Assembly (NCBI GenBank): GCA_023014485.1
Contig: JAJOZX010000999.1
Span: forward strand, 581,001 to 645,000
Direction of reading: 5' to 3'
Origin: Bathynomus jamesi
Lineage: Eukaryota > Arthropoda > Malacostraca > Isopoda > Cirolanidae
DNA length: 64,000 nt
The translations under genes were made by a program, and so were the position numbers. The notes under the pieces were generated by a model, which was given only the letters and a program-made list of their open reading frames with translations, did not search any database and was not told the DNA's origin. Positions 21,366 to 32,629 of this stretch are shown piece by piece (positions within the stretch are counted from its first letter, which is position 1; every line of letters starts with the position of its first letter).

Positions 21366-22139
21366 CAGGGGCGTCGATTGACTTAATTGACCTTAGAATA
21401 TGTCTTTATACCCCTGCATATGGCCTCAAAATACCCTTGAAATTGGTCATATTTAAAAAAATTCTCGGGAGCTTACAGCGCCCCCCCTCCCCGAACCCGC
21501 CAGCTGGATCGGCTCGCCACCACACCCCGTTTATGGCCTGTATATATATCATCTCCCGAAATTGTATTTCAGAAAGTTGGCAAGCCTACCTAAGGCCCTT
21601 GGTGGGGTACAGGAGCAAAGCCACGGTGGGGGTACAAGGGACAAAGCCCCCGGAAGCTCGGGGCTTCTACAAATTTCTACACTAGTTTTCCCTTATATTT
21701 TACTATTGGATATGATCAGGGGTGTAATGGCAAATTTTAAGGTGCAGGAGCTCTAAAGAAATACTGGCATATTGGTTCATAATTTTAAATTTTGCTATTA
21801 TTTCCTTGTACAGGTACATCAGTTAAGCAGGTTACTCCCAAGATTGAGCGAAAAGTTGAATACACGAATTTTACGGTAGTACAAAGAGAGGTAATAATTA
21901 ACTCATCCAATTTTTGCATTTACAAATCATATTTAAGGTGAAAATTTGGCTCCCTATTTCAATAAAAATATGTCTTTTAACTAAGTAAACCAAATTTGAA
22001 ATCACAATTAGAAGCCAGTGCTTTCATCTCAGTCTGTTTGTTCCCAACTTCCAAGTATCAACTAAAAAAATAAATAAATAAATAAATAAGAATTTGGATG
22101 AATGGAGGTGTGGGAGCGGCGCTCCCACAGCACTACACC

Positions 22140-23722
22140 CAGTGATGGGCATCGATACATGAAAATCGCTAAAGCGATACCGATACATCGATACATGAAG
22201 AACGTCTTAGGCGATACCGATACGCCGATACTTTCTAGATGTCTTAAGCGATACCGATACCGATACATGCATCGCCGGTACATTTTTATAATTATTCATT
22301 TAATATGTAGGTATTAGATATTATTGTTTATACTAGTAATTTGTAGGCACTGTAAGTAAAATCAACGACATTTTAATGGGTTTTATAGATGTAAATAAAA
22401 ACAATTGCTTTATTTAATGAAAGTATGTTTTAATTTTGTAGGATACACGAATGACTGAAAATATTACACTAACAATTAAAAGTAATTACTATTACCCTTC
22501 AAAAATACCAGCTGGCTAAACATTTGGTCAGACAGTCTATTCCTTTTTGCAGCGTGAATGTGACCAGCCAAACTAAACAACCGTTCTACAGGAGCAGAGG
22601 ATGGTAGTGGTGTGTTATACTTCAGGAAGACCCGTAGAATTCCTGGGTACTGCCTCTGAGATTGGAGAGAATGACTTCCGTCACCCAGATACTGTAAAAC
22701 TTCCATCTCAGTGGAATCTTGGGTTGCAGAGACATTAGTGGAAGCAGACTCATAACAGAAGAAATCATCTGCACTTCCGTCAGATGCAGCATCACTTAGT
22801 TGTTGCTGGGGGGTCTGTTCGCTGAGGCTCTTAACAGCATTAACCAACATTTCTTGAACCCTCTTTTTGACAATGTTAGTATTAAATTTGCCGTTTATTG
22901 TCATCCACTTTAACTTGAACAGAGGATTTGAAGACGATGCCAGTATTGCTGCTTTACACTCATGCGACGCATCAAGGCACAGAAACTTTTCAAACCGCTT
23001 AGTGAACCCTACTGTGACTGCATTGAGAAGTGGCTGACAATGACGCAATGCCTCCGAATTCAACGCTCTAGCTTCTTCTCTACAGCTAACAATGTCGGAA
23101 GCAGGCAACCGTAAAAACATTCTTTGTCGGACTGCAACCTATCAAGCGCTGTTGCAATGGGTTGTAGTACGGTTAGGTATTCCTGGAGAAACTCAAGCTC
23201 ATTTTCACGAAATGTTGGCAGTCCTAGTTGTTTCATTGTTTCATTTAGGACACTTTTATGCTTCAACAGAACTGATAAACTGTCGAACAAGGAGTTCCAT
23301 CTTGTGACGCATGGTAATGTCAACTGACATTTTAGAGTTTCCTGGATTATTTCGGCTAATTTCGGTTAATTAATCTCAATAACACAAGTACAAACGTGTT
23401 TAAACGTTGCGCCGTACTGTGTGACGTGACCAGTAGAGTAGTACTGTCATTAAATAAATATTTAATAATATTATTATTTATGTATATTCATAAATATCTC
23501 AGTAGTGTCATATTATAACATTTATTTAAATATTTAAAAATTCTTATTAATGTATCGATGTATCGACATATCGATTTTTTTCGATACATTTAAGAAAATT
23601 GACCTTAGCGATACCGATAAATCGATACTTTTGTCAAGTAGCTAAAGCGATGCCGATACCGATACAAAAGTATCGATCGATACATATCGGCGATACATGT
23701 ATCTAGATACTGCCCATCACTG
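22140..23722 (-). mobile_element. hAT transposon (inner), internally deleted, 1.58 kb
   Basis: Ends CAGTGATGGGCA and TGCCCATCACTG are inverted repeats. ACTACACC occurs exactly at 22132-22139 and 23723-23730. Just inside both ends, arrays of GCGATACCGATAC words fill about 130 bases, likely transposase-binding sites by analogy with other hAT elements. The minus-strand gene keeps only the C-terminal half of a transposase. Confidence 0.9.
22476..23323 (-). pseudogene. hAT transposase, C-terminal half
   Basis: hAT transposases cut and join element ends as oligomers. The piece at 23323-23060 has TRWNSLFDSL, the conserved segment after the catalytic core. The piece at 23120-22476 carries a serine/acid-rich linker and the dimerisation region with LPSSAPVERLFSLAG and KRNRLSDQMFSQLVFLKGN. 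The two overlap in different frames near 23060-23120, so one shift exists. The BED finger and the first two catalytic aspartates are absent; internal deletion of the element removed them. It cannot move itself. Confidence 0.85.
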
Positions 23723-24409
23723 ACTACACCCCTGGATATGATGTTAATTTAATAAATAAAAGAGAAAGAAACTAAGAATTAATAAAGTCTACAGATTAAT
23801 ACTGCTTTACTGTGAAAGTATAGTGGCGTTCTTCAGCAAGAGAACTAAATCTTCTAAATTATTAAAACTGGTATCTTCATTCTTCACGTAATCCGGTCTT
23901 TAACGTAGATCCTCCTTTTATTTCATCTAAATTCGCCGGTACTGCAGGAATGTGATCTACTATAGGGCTTAATAAGGTCCCATGACTATCCTTCTTCCTG
24001 CATTCACCGTTCTAGGTTTTTGTTCAATTTTCAGTTTCCGACTCACTTTCGTGTTCGTGGATCATTTTGCAGTGATTACGTGCATCCACGACGCCCCATC
24101 CACGTAGATCGAATTACAACGTATGCTTTGGCAGATGATCGACCGAGTGAATTGGCTTCAATGCAGCACGAGAATGAGATATAATACATTAGAAAACGTA
24201 TTAGTGTGTAAACCAATTCTATAATGACAGAAACGGATCTAAGCTTTAATTCGATGAAGACGTAAACACATTTTTATTGTCAATTCAGTCATTTATTATA
24301 TGGTTTATATTTTTATGTACTAAATATTTTCTTATTTATTACACTTCTGGTTTATTGAAAGTTTACACATGCCAGCGAAATTCTGCCTTAGATTTATGTA
24401 TACGGTCAC

Positions 24410-24410
<1 letters not shown>

Positions 24411-24473
<63 letters not shown>
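24411..24473. repeat. (CA)n then (TA)n compound microsatellite
   Basis: About 15 CA units run into about 15 TA units after a short TT interruption. Confidence 0.9.
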
Positions 24474-24476
<3 letters not shown>

Positions 24477-24529
24477 CGCAACCGAAATCTAATTACATTA
24501 AGCTATGATACAACCACAAGGAAAATAAA

Positions 24530-24557
24530 AAACGATTCCGAGCACTCGGAATCGTTT
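24530..24557. repeat. Perfect 13-bp hairpin
   Basis: AAACGATTCCGAG and CTCGGAATCGTTT are separated by CA. It is compact enough for a terminator-like or recombination structure, but no gene is next to it. Confidence 0.7.
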
Positions 24558-25062
24558 ATCATTTTTCTTGTGGGCCATATCACATTTAATAAAGGAAAAT
24601 TTGTGAATTATGACCCCCCCATATATATATATACACTGTGTATTATATATATATGACAAGAAAAAGGACAGCATATTTTTGACAAACCATGCACGAGAAA
24701 GATATAGATTTGGGGAGTGGTAGCCAATCCCTTCCAGCTCCCTCTCTCCAAACGACAAAGCAGGAAGAACGACGAAGCGAAGACGAAAAACAGCCCTTTT
24801 AACTTTGCAGAAAATAGGAAAATAGTCGAACTGTTTCCGTTCCATCCCTGACCTGACCTCCAGCGGTAGGGCCACGACGACCTGGCCTCCGGCGACAATA
24901 AATCATTATTTATAATTTAAGAGCTTCTTCCCTATTTGAGATTAAAAAAAATGACGATGAAAGATTTCTGTACACTTTACTGACCCTCTACTACACATAC
25001 TCCCCTCCAAGACTTTATAACAACTGTTGTGTAAATCATATAATTGTGACCTTGATCCGTGA

Positions 25063-25152
25063 AAGCCAGCGCCTATAGCTCCATGGGAAACACTGTTTTT
25101 CTATGAGCGAAGTTAAGACACCGAGGTCGGGGGTTCGACTCCCAATGGTGCT
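25063..25152 (+). repeat. tRNA-like sequence, probable tRNA-derived SINE or pseudo-tRNA
   Basis: TAGCTCCATGGG resembles an A box and GGTTCGACTCC matches a B box about 60 bases later. AGCGCC near the start can pair with TGGTGCT near the end as an acceptor stem. The D and anticodon arms do not fold well, so it is not a working tRNA gene. Confidence 0.4.
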
Positions 25153-25998
25153 GGTTGATAATAATCCAGGAGTTAATGCAACGCCCCGCATTAGTCTGGT
25201 CTCAGCGTTGTACCAGTTTCTGGGCTTCCTCAATAGAGTGCCACTTTTAATAAATGTTTGAAATTTTGAGGTGCAATATTCTCATGTGGTGATCCCTGCT
25301 ACTTTATTGACGAATATGAAGTTTTAACCCATTCTGAAAATATTTGACCCCGGATCGGGGGCATTGAAATTTTGACCCCAGCCTGTGACGTCATCAGACC
25401 GATTTTTTTTCATATGTATTTAGCCATAAAATCTTTATTTATTAACCGATTCGAATGATTCTGGTGTCAATTGATGCAGAATTGGAAATACTTTCTTTTT
25501 CATACCAAAACAGTAGCTTTTACTATAAGTGTTTGGTCGAAAACTCAGGTAATCTATAAAAATTAGACAAATTTGGTGCAATACAGGAGACATTGTGGGT
25601 GTGACCGCCACCCTGAAGCATCATCCCAGATCAGCTTCGCGGTAATGGGCCCATCTGAAAAGCATAATAATAAGAAATAGGCTTATTCCGATGGGTGGGA
25701 ACAATTTTGAACATGTCAAAGTTGAAATAAACCTTTCACAGAAACGGAATGAAAAGTCAAAATTGTCAATGACATGATCAAAACCCCGATTGTTGTTTTT
25801 TTTAAAGCATACAAAAGTAATATAAAAAACATTCCTTTGAACCCTCCTTGCCAGTTTATTGCCAATTCGGTTGCCGTCGAAGACCCTGAAAAGGAGAAAT
25901 TGTTAATAATAAATTTTAAAGTGACCATATTTTTAGGAGCAAAAAGCGGGACATTTTTCTATTTTTGGAGTTATAAACTAAAATGACTATATTTGGCA

Positions 25999-26009
<11 letters not shown>

Positions 26010-26033
<24 letters not shown>

Positions 26034-26180
26034 TAGAAACGACATAAGTATTAAGGAACGTTTCTGCACACGAGGAGGAGAGATAACGAATAAATGAAAA
26101 ATGAGGCGAACCGCCCGGAATCGAACCCAGGGCCTTCCAATTGCCGGTTGGACGCGCTACCATTATGCTACGGACCTCAG
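26010..26180 (-). repeat. tRNA-derived SINE embedded in (TA)n runs
   Basis: On the minus strand, 26176 to about 26104 folds as a tRNA: TAGCATAATGGTAG (A box), an anticodon stem TCCAA/TTGGA with loop CCGGCAA (anticodon GGC), and GGTTCGATTCC (B box). The acceptor and T stems each have mismatches, and position 33 is C instead of T, so it is a relic rather than a tRNA gene. A tRNA-unrelated tail of about 75 bases (26103-26031) follows, then (TA)n at about 26001-26030. Another (TA)n run flanks the other side (26181-26241). Confidence 0.6.
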
Positions 26181-26237
<57 letters not shown>

Positions 26238-26399
26238 ATATGGAACACAATTATCATATTACTTCACTGCTTGTATTTTTCTCTTGAGTATATAATTATG
26301 AAAAAATTAACTCAACTGAGAATGGCTTACATCTATGACATACCAATACACAATATTATCGTACTTGCTTTTCAATTCCCGTACTTTTCAGTAGATGAA

Positions 26400-28236
26400 A
26401 TCTTCTGAAGTAACTCCGGAGTTGAGTTCAACATAGTGTAGAACTCCTTACAGGTTTGATTGAAGTTTATTTTAATTAAAAGTAAAGCTTTTAGAGTTGA
26501 GACTTTCAGTTGTGCTTTCTCAGATGTCCACGTCTTATTCATTTGAGAGAAAGCACTTTCAGTCGAAGGTTCCTGGAAGACAGAGTATGAACTGAACTAA
26601 TGCTGACATTCGTTGATGATTGACATCTCTGGCCTTGAAATGAGTGAATACTTCCACCCAGCGCTGGTCTGTTGATAATTTAGATGCATTCCACTCTGCT
26701 ACTTTCTCATCACTAATGTACTTTGCAAAACACGTGAACTCATCAAATAATTGAGTGTCAAATTTGGGGTCAAATAGTTGTTTTTCAGCAGCAAAATCCA
26801 TTGTTTTCTCAACAACTGACCACTTTGGAACTTGTTTTAATAAAGCCCACTGCATACACTCAATGTTTGGCAAGTGACCCGACCACTGATCCAAGTACTT
26901 AACACATGTGTCATAAAACTCAACTAATATTTTCTTTACAGATGAGGAATCATTAGAATCAATCAACCCATCTTGTTCAAGTTTGTTTACAAGACTCCTG
27001 ACTGAGAGTGGCACAAACACATTATCTTTCTTTGATTGCAAATTATCCTTCAGATCAGAAATTGCACTCATCACTTCCACAACTGATATATGTTCACCCT
27101 CAATCTTTAAAACCACTTGGTGAAAGGTGGCTGCTTGACAGTGCACAAAGTTGAGCCAGATCTCTGATTGTGGGTTTTCAAAAAAGTTTTTCTGTATCAC
27201 TGAACACTTGCTTTGGCTCAGAAAGTATGATCTTAGACCAGGAAACAACTTGAGTATTCTTTCAACTGCAGGCATTAATGCCAACCACCTTGTTTTACTA
27301 TATCCCAATAACTGTTTATATTCAATGTCCACAAAATCACAAAACTCTCTCGACTCTTCTACTCGAACAGTATAGATGTAGAAATATGAATATATTTTTA
27401 CAACCACTGTTTCCACATCAATTGGCAGACTGAACAGCATTATGTACAATATGTGCAAAACAACCAATCCCAATTAGTTCTCTACCAATGTAGTCATTTA
27501 GCTTCCTGAAAATGTTATTCACTCCTTTTCTTGCAGCACCACCAAAATTACAGTTAGTGTTATCACCACAGAAAGCAACTAATTTTCTGCCCAGGTCATG
27601 CTCTTTAATAATATCAGTTAAATATTTCACCACAATATCTGAGGTTTCTCCAGGCTGAGATTTAAAGTCAATAAGCTTCACATGAGCACCTTCATATGGC
27701 TGAAAGAAGCGAATTAAAACAGGAAACAGCTTGATGTTTCCATGGTTGCTTGCATCAGTTAGCAATGTTATGCAATGAGCATCCTTTAATTGTTTTTTTA
27801 ATTCTGTTTCAGCATATGGTGCAAATACATTTGAAACAATCACTTCGCACTTTGTTCTGGCACATGAAAATTTTGGTTCAAAGCATGTTTTCAAAATTTT
27901 TGTTGCACAGTCAGTAGATCTGAAGCTCTGATTTTCCCTGACTGTATGGTAAGCTCACAAACCCTCAGCAGCAGCTACTTCTAAATCCTTATTACTAGGC
28001 GTCACACTTTTAAAATAATCACTCACTATCTTACTAAATGAAGCTCCGATATCAACCGATTTGTGTCTTTTTGAGCCAAGATGCTTAGTAATATCATTAA
28101 TCCCACCATGTCCAATGCTGAAGTCACTTCTACATTTCTCACACCGTACATCACTTTTTGTTGTTGTTTTTGTAATAAATGGATATTTAGACTGCAGATG
28201 TGCATTAAATGTACACTTCCTTTTAGTTTTAGACAT
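26400..28236 (-). pseudogene. hAT transposase with BED zinc finger
   Basis: 28236-27955: start codon, basic N-terminus and a BED-type finger (CEKC, then HLGSKRH). 27894-27418: core with LLTDASN (first catalytic aspartate) and FCGDNTNCNFGG (second), then CFAHIVHNA. 27473-26559: helical insertion with KTRWLALMP and a long hydrophobic region, running toward the C-terminal dimerisation segment. A frameshift near 26570 moves the last part (STESAFSQMN type, to about 26400) into another frame, and further shifts lie near 27950 and 27430-27470. Both aspartates survive. The relationship to vertebrate ZBED/Charlie-type transposases is by motif. Confidence 0.8.
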
Positions 28237-28501
28237 TTTGTGTTGTCAAACTAGGCCTACGACCTTACGTACGATACAATTAATAACTTTCCTTATCCTT
28301 CAAACGAAAAAGTTTAACCTAGCTGCAAAAGAAAAAAAAAGGATGCAGGGATAAAAATTAATTAAGATTATTAATTAAGCAAACATAAAAACATAAAAGC
28401 GTTACACTACAACACAACTTTACACAGAGGCCGCTAATGAAACACTGAAACGCTAGTCGAGAATCACGGCACTGCCGCACGGCGACATGTATCGTACCAG
28501 T

Positions 28502-31500
28502 CAGTGGCGGTTCCTCATATGGGCAATATGGGCAGCCGCACAGGGCGGCATTTGTGGAGGGGCGGCATGAGCGCCTGCAAAAAAAATAAAAATAAAAATA
28601 AGAATAAATAAAGAAATAAATAAAAATAAAAAATAAAATAAAAAATAATAAAAAGATCAATAAATATATTTTTATTAATAAAAAACCATCTATTGCATTT
28701 TCCATAAACCTTCCATAAAAGACCTAAACAATGCAAAATGCTTCCAGATTAATATTATTGGGAATAAAGGCCCATACTTTAACATATGTACTGTAATGTT
28801 ATTTTTCTGGGTTTGGTTAAATAGTGAAATGTATATTATTATTACAGAACGAATCTTCACACTAAGCACTAAGGTCTGTCAAATAACCGCAAATGGATAA
28901 GAAGAGGTCAAAGCTATCAGGTGCTCAGTTTAGAAAAAAGAGGAAAGAAGAAGAGGAGAAACGAGCAAAAGATAAAGGTATAGAGCTATGTCATCTACTC
29001 TTCACTGCTATATTGCACTGCTATTTTGTGATATAGCTTTGTGAGTCATTTGAAGTGTACTATTATGTATATAATTAGCCATTAACCAAGGAGGTTGTAT
29101 TTTCATTTGTTTCCTATTCTAAAAGTTTAATAAATTGTGCTTAATAACATGTTAAATTAATTGTACTAGCCTATTCATGCATTGGTCTGTTATGTTCTAT
29201 TTTACTATTTGCAGGGGCACTTTTGAAATATTTTGGAACACCCTCTGCCACTAGCCAGGATGAGAAGCCGTCTACTTCTGCCATTATTGAGGCTGAGGAG
29301 CCATCTACCTCCTCAGCCTCACATATGTCTCCACAAATGCAGTCTGATCCTGAGGATGAAGACCCATTTGCTTCTACTTCTCCCCGGCAGGACTCTTCAG
29401 GTGAGTTTGTGTGCACATATTGTCTGTGAGTGTGTGCGTGTGTGTGTATGTGTGTGCATCCCTGCAAAGCATTTTGCAAACAGTTATAAATTATAATGTT
29501 ATTATCACTGGGTCTGGGTTACTGGGTATGTGTGGTGTTTCACCACCATAATTCCATAACACCACCACCATAACAAAGTGCTGTGAATAATGTGTTATCT
29601 AACTTAGGTGTGTATACTAATGAGTAATGCTCTTGTTCTTGTTCTTTCTATTAGAAATGCCTGAGCAGAATCGCCTCCTGAGGATGAGTCTCTGTCCACC
29701 GACCCTGCTAACTGGCCTTCAGTTCTGACTGAGAGAATTCGGACACAACTGGTTTCCAGGGGACCAAGTCAAGTACCATCTGACTTTGTATTCCCTAGAA
29801 ACGACAGTGACGGAAGAAGTTTCCACCATCAATACTTCAGGAAGTCATTGGTTAGTGGGGAAAATATAACCAGAAGTTGGTTGGTCTATTCCTTAAAAAA
29901 CAACAGCCTTTTCTGTTTCTGTTGTACATTATTTTCCAAGAGGAAAATAAATTTAACAATTTGGGACTCTCGGACTGGAAGCATGCAAGCTCATTGCTCA
30001 CATCACATGACAACAGTTCAGAACACCTAAATTCTATGAAAATCTGGAAAGAACTGGCAGTGAGGATGAGAAAGGGGGAGACCATTGACAAGCAGGAGAT
30101 GGCACTTCTGGAGGCTGAGAAGTTGAGATGGAGAGCGGTGCTGACACGTCTCACTGCTATTGTGCATTCTCTGGCAGTTAGGAATTTGGCACTAAGGGGA
30201 CATACAGAAAAATTGTTCTCACCATCAAATGGCAATTTTCTGAAAGAAGTTGAACTGATGGCACAATTTGATCCTATAATGCAAGAGCACATTAACCGTG
30301 TCCAAAAAGGGACCTCCAGTCACACCAGCTACCTCGGCCACCACATACAAAACGAACTCATTGATTTGTCGAGCAGCAAGACCATTTCAGCAATGGTGAG
30401 CGACATCAAACAATCAAAGTTTTTTTCAATAATTCTAGATTGCACTCCAGATATCAGCCACCACACTGAACAGTTGTCAGTTGTGATTCGGGTTGTGTCA
30501 CTGGTGCGGGGGAAAGCCCCATATAAAGGAACATTTCATGGGGTTTTTGGAGGCAGAGGAGGATCCACTGGTCAACATTTGGCATCTCTGATTCTGAAGA
30601 GACTGGAGGAGCTAAAAGTTCCTTTCATGGACTGTAGAGGACAATCATACGACAACGGGGCCAACATGAGGGGAAAAAAACAAGGGTGTTCAATCCAGGC
30701 TCCTAGAAATTAATCCCAGAGCTCTGTTTGTTCCATGTGGGGCTCATTCTCTGAATTTGCTTGTGGCGATGCTGCTAAGGGATCTATTGATGCCACAAGT
30801 TACTTTGGCATCTTGCAGAAGCTTTACAACTTGTTTTCAGCCTCCACACAACGATGGGCCATTTTGAAAAAACATGTGAACATCACATTGAAGATGTGGT
30901 CTGATACAAGGTGGAAAGCAAGATCAAGAGTGTGGAGCCCCTGAGATATCAGGCAGCTGCAGTGAGAGATGCACTGATCGAGGTGAGGGACCACACCAAA
31001 GACTCTGTAATAAAGGTCGAGGCTCAATCTCTGTCAGAGGAGGTTGGGTCATACCGCTTCGCCATTTGTTCAGTGGTGTGGCATGACCTGTTGTGCCAAA
31101 TTCAGCATGTGAGCAAGCAGATGCAGTCTCCTAGCATGCACGTTGATGTTGCAGTAAATCTCCTAAAAAAAACAGAGAGAGGTCTCCGCAATTACAGGGC
31201 AACAGGTTTTGTGGCTGCACAAATGGCAGCCACAGATATCTGTGAACAAATGAATGTGGAGGCTGTGTTAAACAAAAAACGGCTGAGGTCCACAAAGCGG
31301 CACTTCTCCTATGAAGCATCTGATGAGCCCTTGATTGATGCTTTGAAGAAGCTGGAGGTGACATTTTTCAATGCAGTGGTTGATGCTGCAACATCAGCCA
31401 TTCAGGAAAGATTTTCCACGTTGGAAATGTGGGAGAGAAGTTTGGAGTGCTGACACATTTCCAAAATCTCACATTTGAGGAGCTGACAGAAACAATGTGT

Positions 31501-32322
31501 GAACCTTAGTACTACACTACACTTTAAGGGACAATCTGACTTGGATGGCAGAGAGCTTGCACAGGAGCTGAAGAACTTGCCTGACTTGCCATCAAAGACC
31601 ATATCCTTGCTTGAACTGCTGACATTTATCCATGAAAGGGAGCTCTCTGAAATATATCCAAATTTGTGGACTGCTCTCAGAATTGGTCTTACTCTTCCAG
31701 TCACTGTTGCTGAAGCAGAGAGGAGCTTTTCAAAGCTGAAGCTCATCAAATCCTACCTGAGGTCAACTATGTCACAGGAACGCCTTACCGGTCTGGCCAT
31801 CATCAGTATAAATCATACAATTGCTGAGCAGATTTCATATGATGATTTAATTCATGACTTTGCATCAAGGAAGGTAAGAAGAGTCAGGCTTTAGATGGCA
31901 GTTGTGCTGTGGTGCAATTTATTTGTTTCTTGTTCAAAGTGTAGCATAATAATTACCCTCTCTTAAGTGTCTTATTCTATTTATGTGATAGAGCATTTGT
32001 ACAATTTAGAAATTTGATTCTCTAGTTTATTTATGGCAGTTGTGCAATTTAATTTGTATTTTTCCTGTTCATAGTATCATAATTACATTCTCTTAAGTGA
32101 GTTATTCTATTTACGTGATGAAGGATTTGTAAAATTCAGAAATTTGAGTCTTTGTTTTGGTTCTGAAGTTCCAACAATTAGTCCAATAAAAAGTTATTTT
32201 GTGAAAGAGTTATGTCGTCCTTTATTTTGGGGGGATTCGAATGTGTGTGTGTTGGCGAACAGGGGGGGGGGCGCTGAAGGTGAGGTTCGCCCAGGGCGTC
32301 ATGTAAGCTAGGACCGCCACTG
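28502..32322 (+). mobile_element. hAT transposon with TTF-type zinc finger, 3.8 kb, complete ends
   Basis: Ends CAGTGGCGG and CCGCCACTG are inverted, with GTACCAGT exactly duplicated at 28494-28501 and 32323-32330. It is inserted in the 5' part of the oppositely oriented hAT at 25917-32550. One plus-strand gene with at least two introns fills it. A (GT)n run near 29430-29460 and A/T-rich low-complexity DNA at 28570-28680 are internal. Confidence 0.95.
28893..31894 (+). pseudogene. hAT transposase of the zf-TTF/DUF4371 type, spliced, broken
   Basis: Exon 1 (28893-28977) encodes a basic N-terminus and ends at a GTATAG donor. Exon 2 (29214-29400) follows a TTTGCAG acceptor and carries GALLKYFGTPS plus an acidic serine-rich stretch, ending at GTGAGT. 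Exon 3 starts near 29655. Domains: TTF-type finger with FHHQYFRKSLV and SLFCFCCTLF (about 29820-29940); core with FSIILDCTPDISHH (aspartate one) and GQSYDNGANM (aspartate two), then CGAHSLNLL; dimerisation region LPVTVAEAERSFSKLKLIKSYLRS (partly quoted, near 31690-31760). Frame changes near 29700, 29945, 30680, 30900 and 31450. Proteins of this type are often annotated as zinc finger MYM-type-like. It ends at a stop near 31892. Confidence 0.85.
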
Positions 32323-32629
32323 GTACCAGTTCAGTTTGCAAGTTAGTATTTAGATTTGGAATTCGGAATGTGGCATAATTCTATTAATTCATAAAGGACA
32401 TCTAATGTCTAATGTAACAGTAATTTTAATAAAGCGAGACATTTATGAAAATTTGCTCCAAATGCGGGACATTTTCGGGACATTTTGAAAAGAGGGACAC
32501 GTCATAAATTCGGGACTGTCCCGCCCCAAATCGGGACTCTGGTCACCTTAATAATAATTCATAATATTAACCCAGATTAAATACTGAAAATATTTTAATG
32601 CATGAAATAGTATATAGAACACTCACCTT

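Larger units (their letters stand above)
13903..21588. mobile_element. hAT-like MITE split by the BEL/Pao element
   Basis: The left end reads TAGGCTTGCCAAC and the right end GTTGGCAAGCCTA. The flanks are CCTAAGGA (13895-13902) and CCTAAGGC (21589-21596), an 8-bp duplication with one difference. The outer host sequence (AGGAGCCGGCCCGCC into CTTGGTGGGGTAC) appears to be one repeat rejoined across it. Without the LTR element it is about 0.48 kb and has no ORF. CTCCC words recur just inside the ends. Confidence 0.6.
21717..23734. mobile_element. hAT MITE (outer), split by a second hAT
   Basis: Ends CAGGGGTGTAATGG and CACTACACCCCTG are imperfect inverted repeats. GATATGAT is found exactly at 21709-21716 and 23735-23742, an 8-bp hAT-type duplication. 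Without the inner element it is about 0.43 kb, with no ORF and a short AAATA microsatellite plus a TGTGGGAGC hairpin near its right end. Confidence 0.85.
23743..25916. other. Unassigned spacer with microsatellites
   Basis: No gene recognised. It contains the repeat shared with 13216-13275 (about 24328-24390), CA/TA microsatellites, a 13-bp hairpin at 24530-24557, a tRNA-like stretch at 25063-25152 and C-run/TA runs near 24615-24655. Open frames of 60-125 codons here have no motifs and overlap on both strands. Confidence 0.5.
25917..32550 (-). mobile_element. hAT transposon with BED-finger transposase, split by another hAT
   Basis: The left end reads TAAAGTGACCA and the right end, inverted, TAAGGTGACCAGA. 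Inside the right end ATGTCCCG/GGGAC words repeat at least six times in about 110 bases. The minus-strand gene (26400-28236) is a BED-finger hAT transposase. A second hAT occupies 28502-32322 and a SINE with TA runs sits near the left end. Flanking AATAATAAATT and TAATAATAATT are similar but do not give a clean 8-bp duplication, so the exact ends are uncertain. Confidence 0.7.

Noticed and set aside
26104..26176. Functional tRNA gene
   Set aside because: Position 33 is C, the acceptor and T stems have mismatches, and a SINE-like tail follows.
28515..28736. Phe/Tyr/Leu-rich open frame
   Set aside because: It is a translation of an AAATA-type low-complexity run near the left end of the hAT at 28502.
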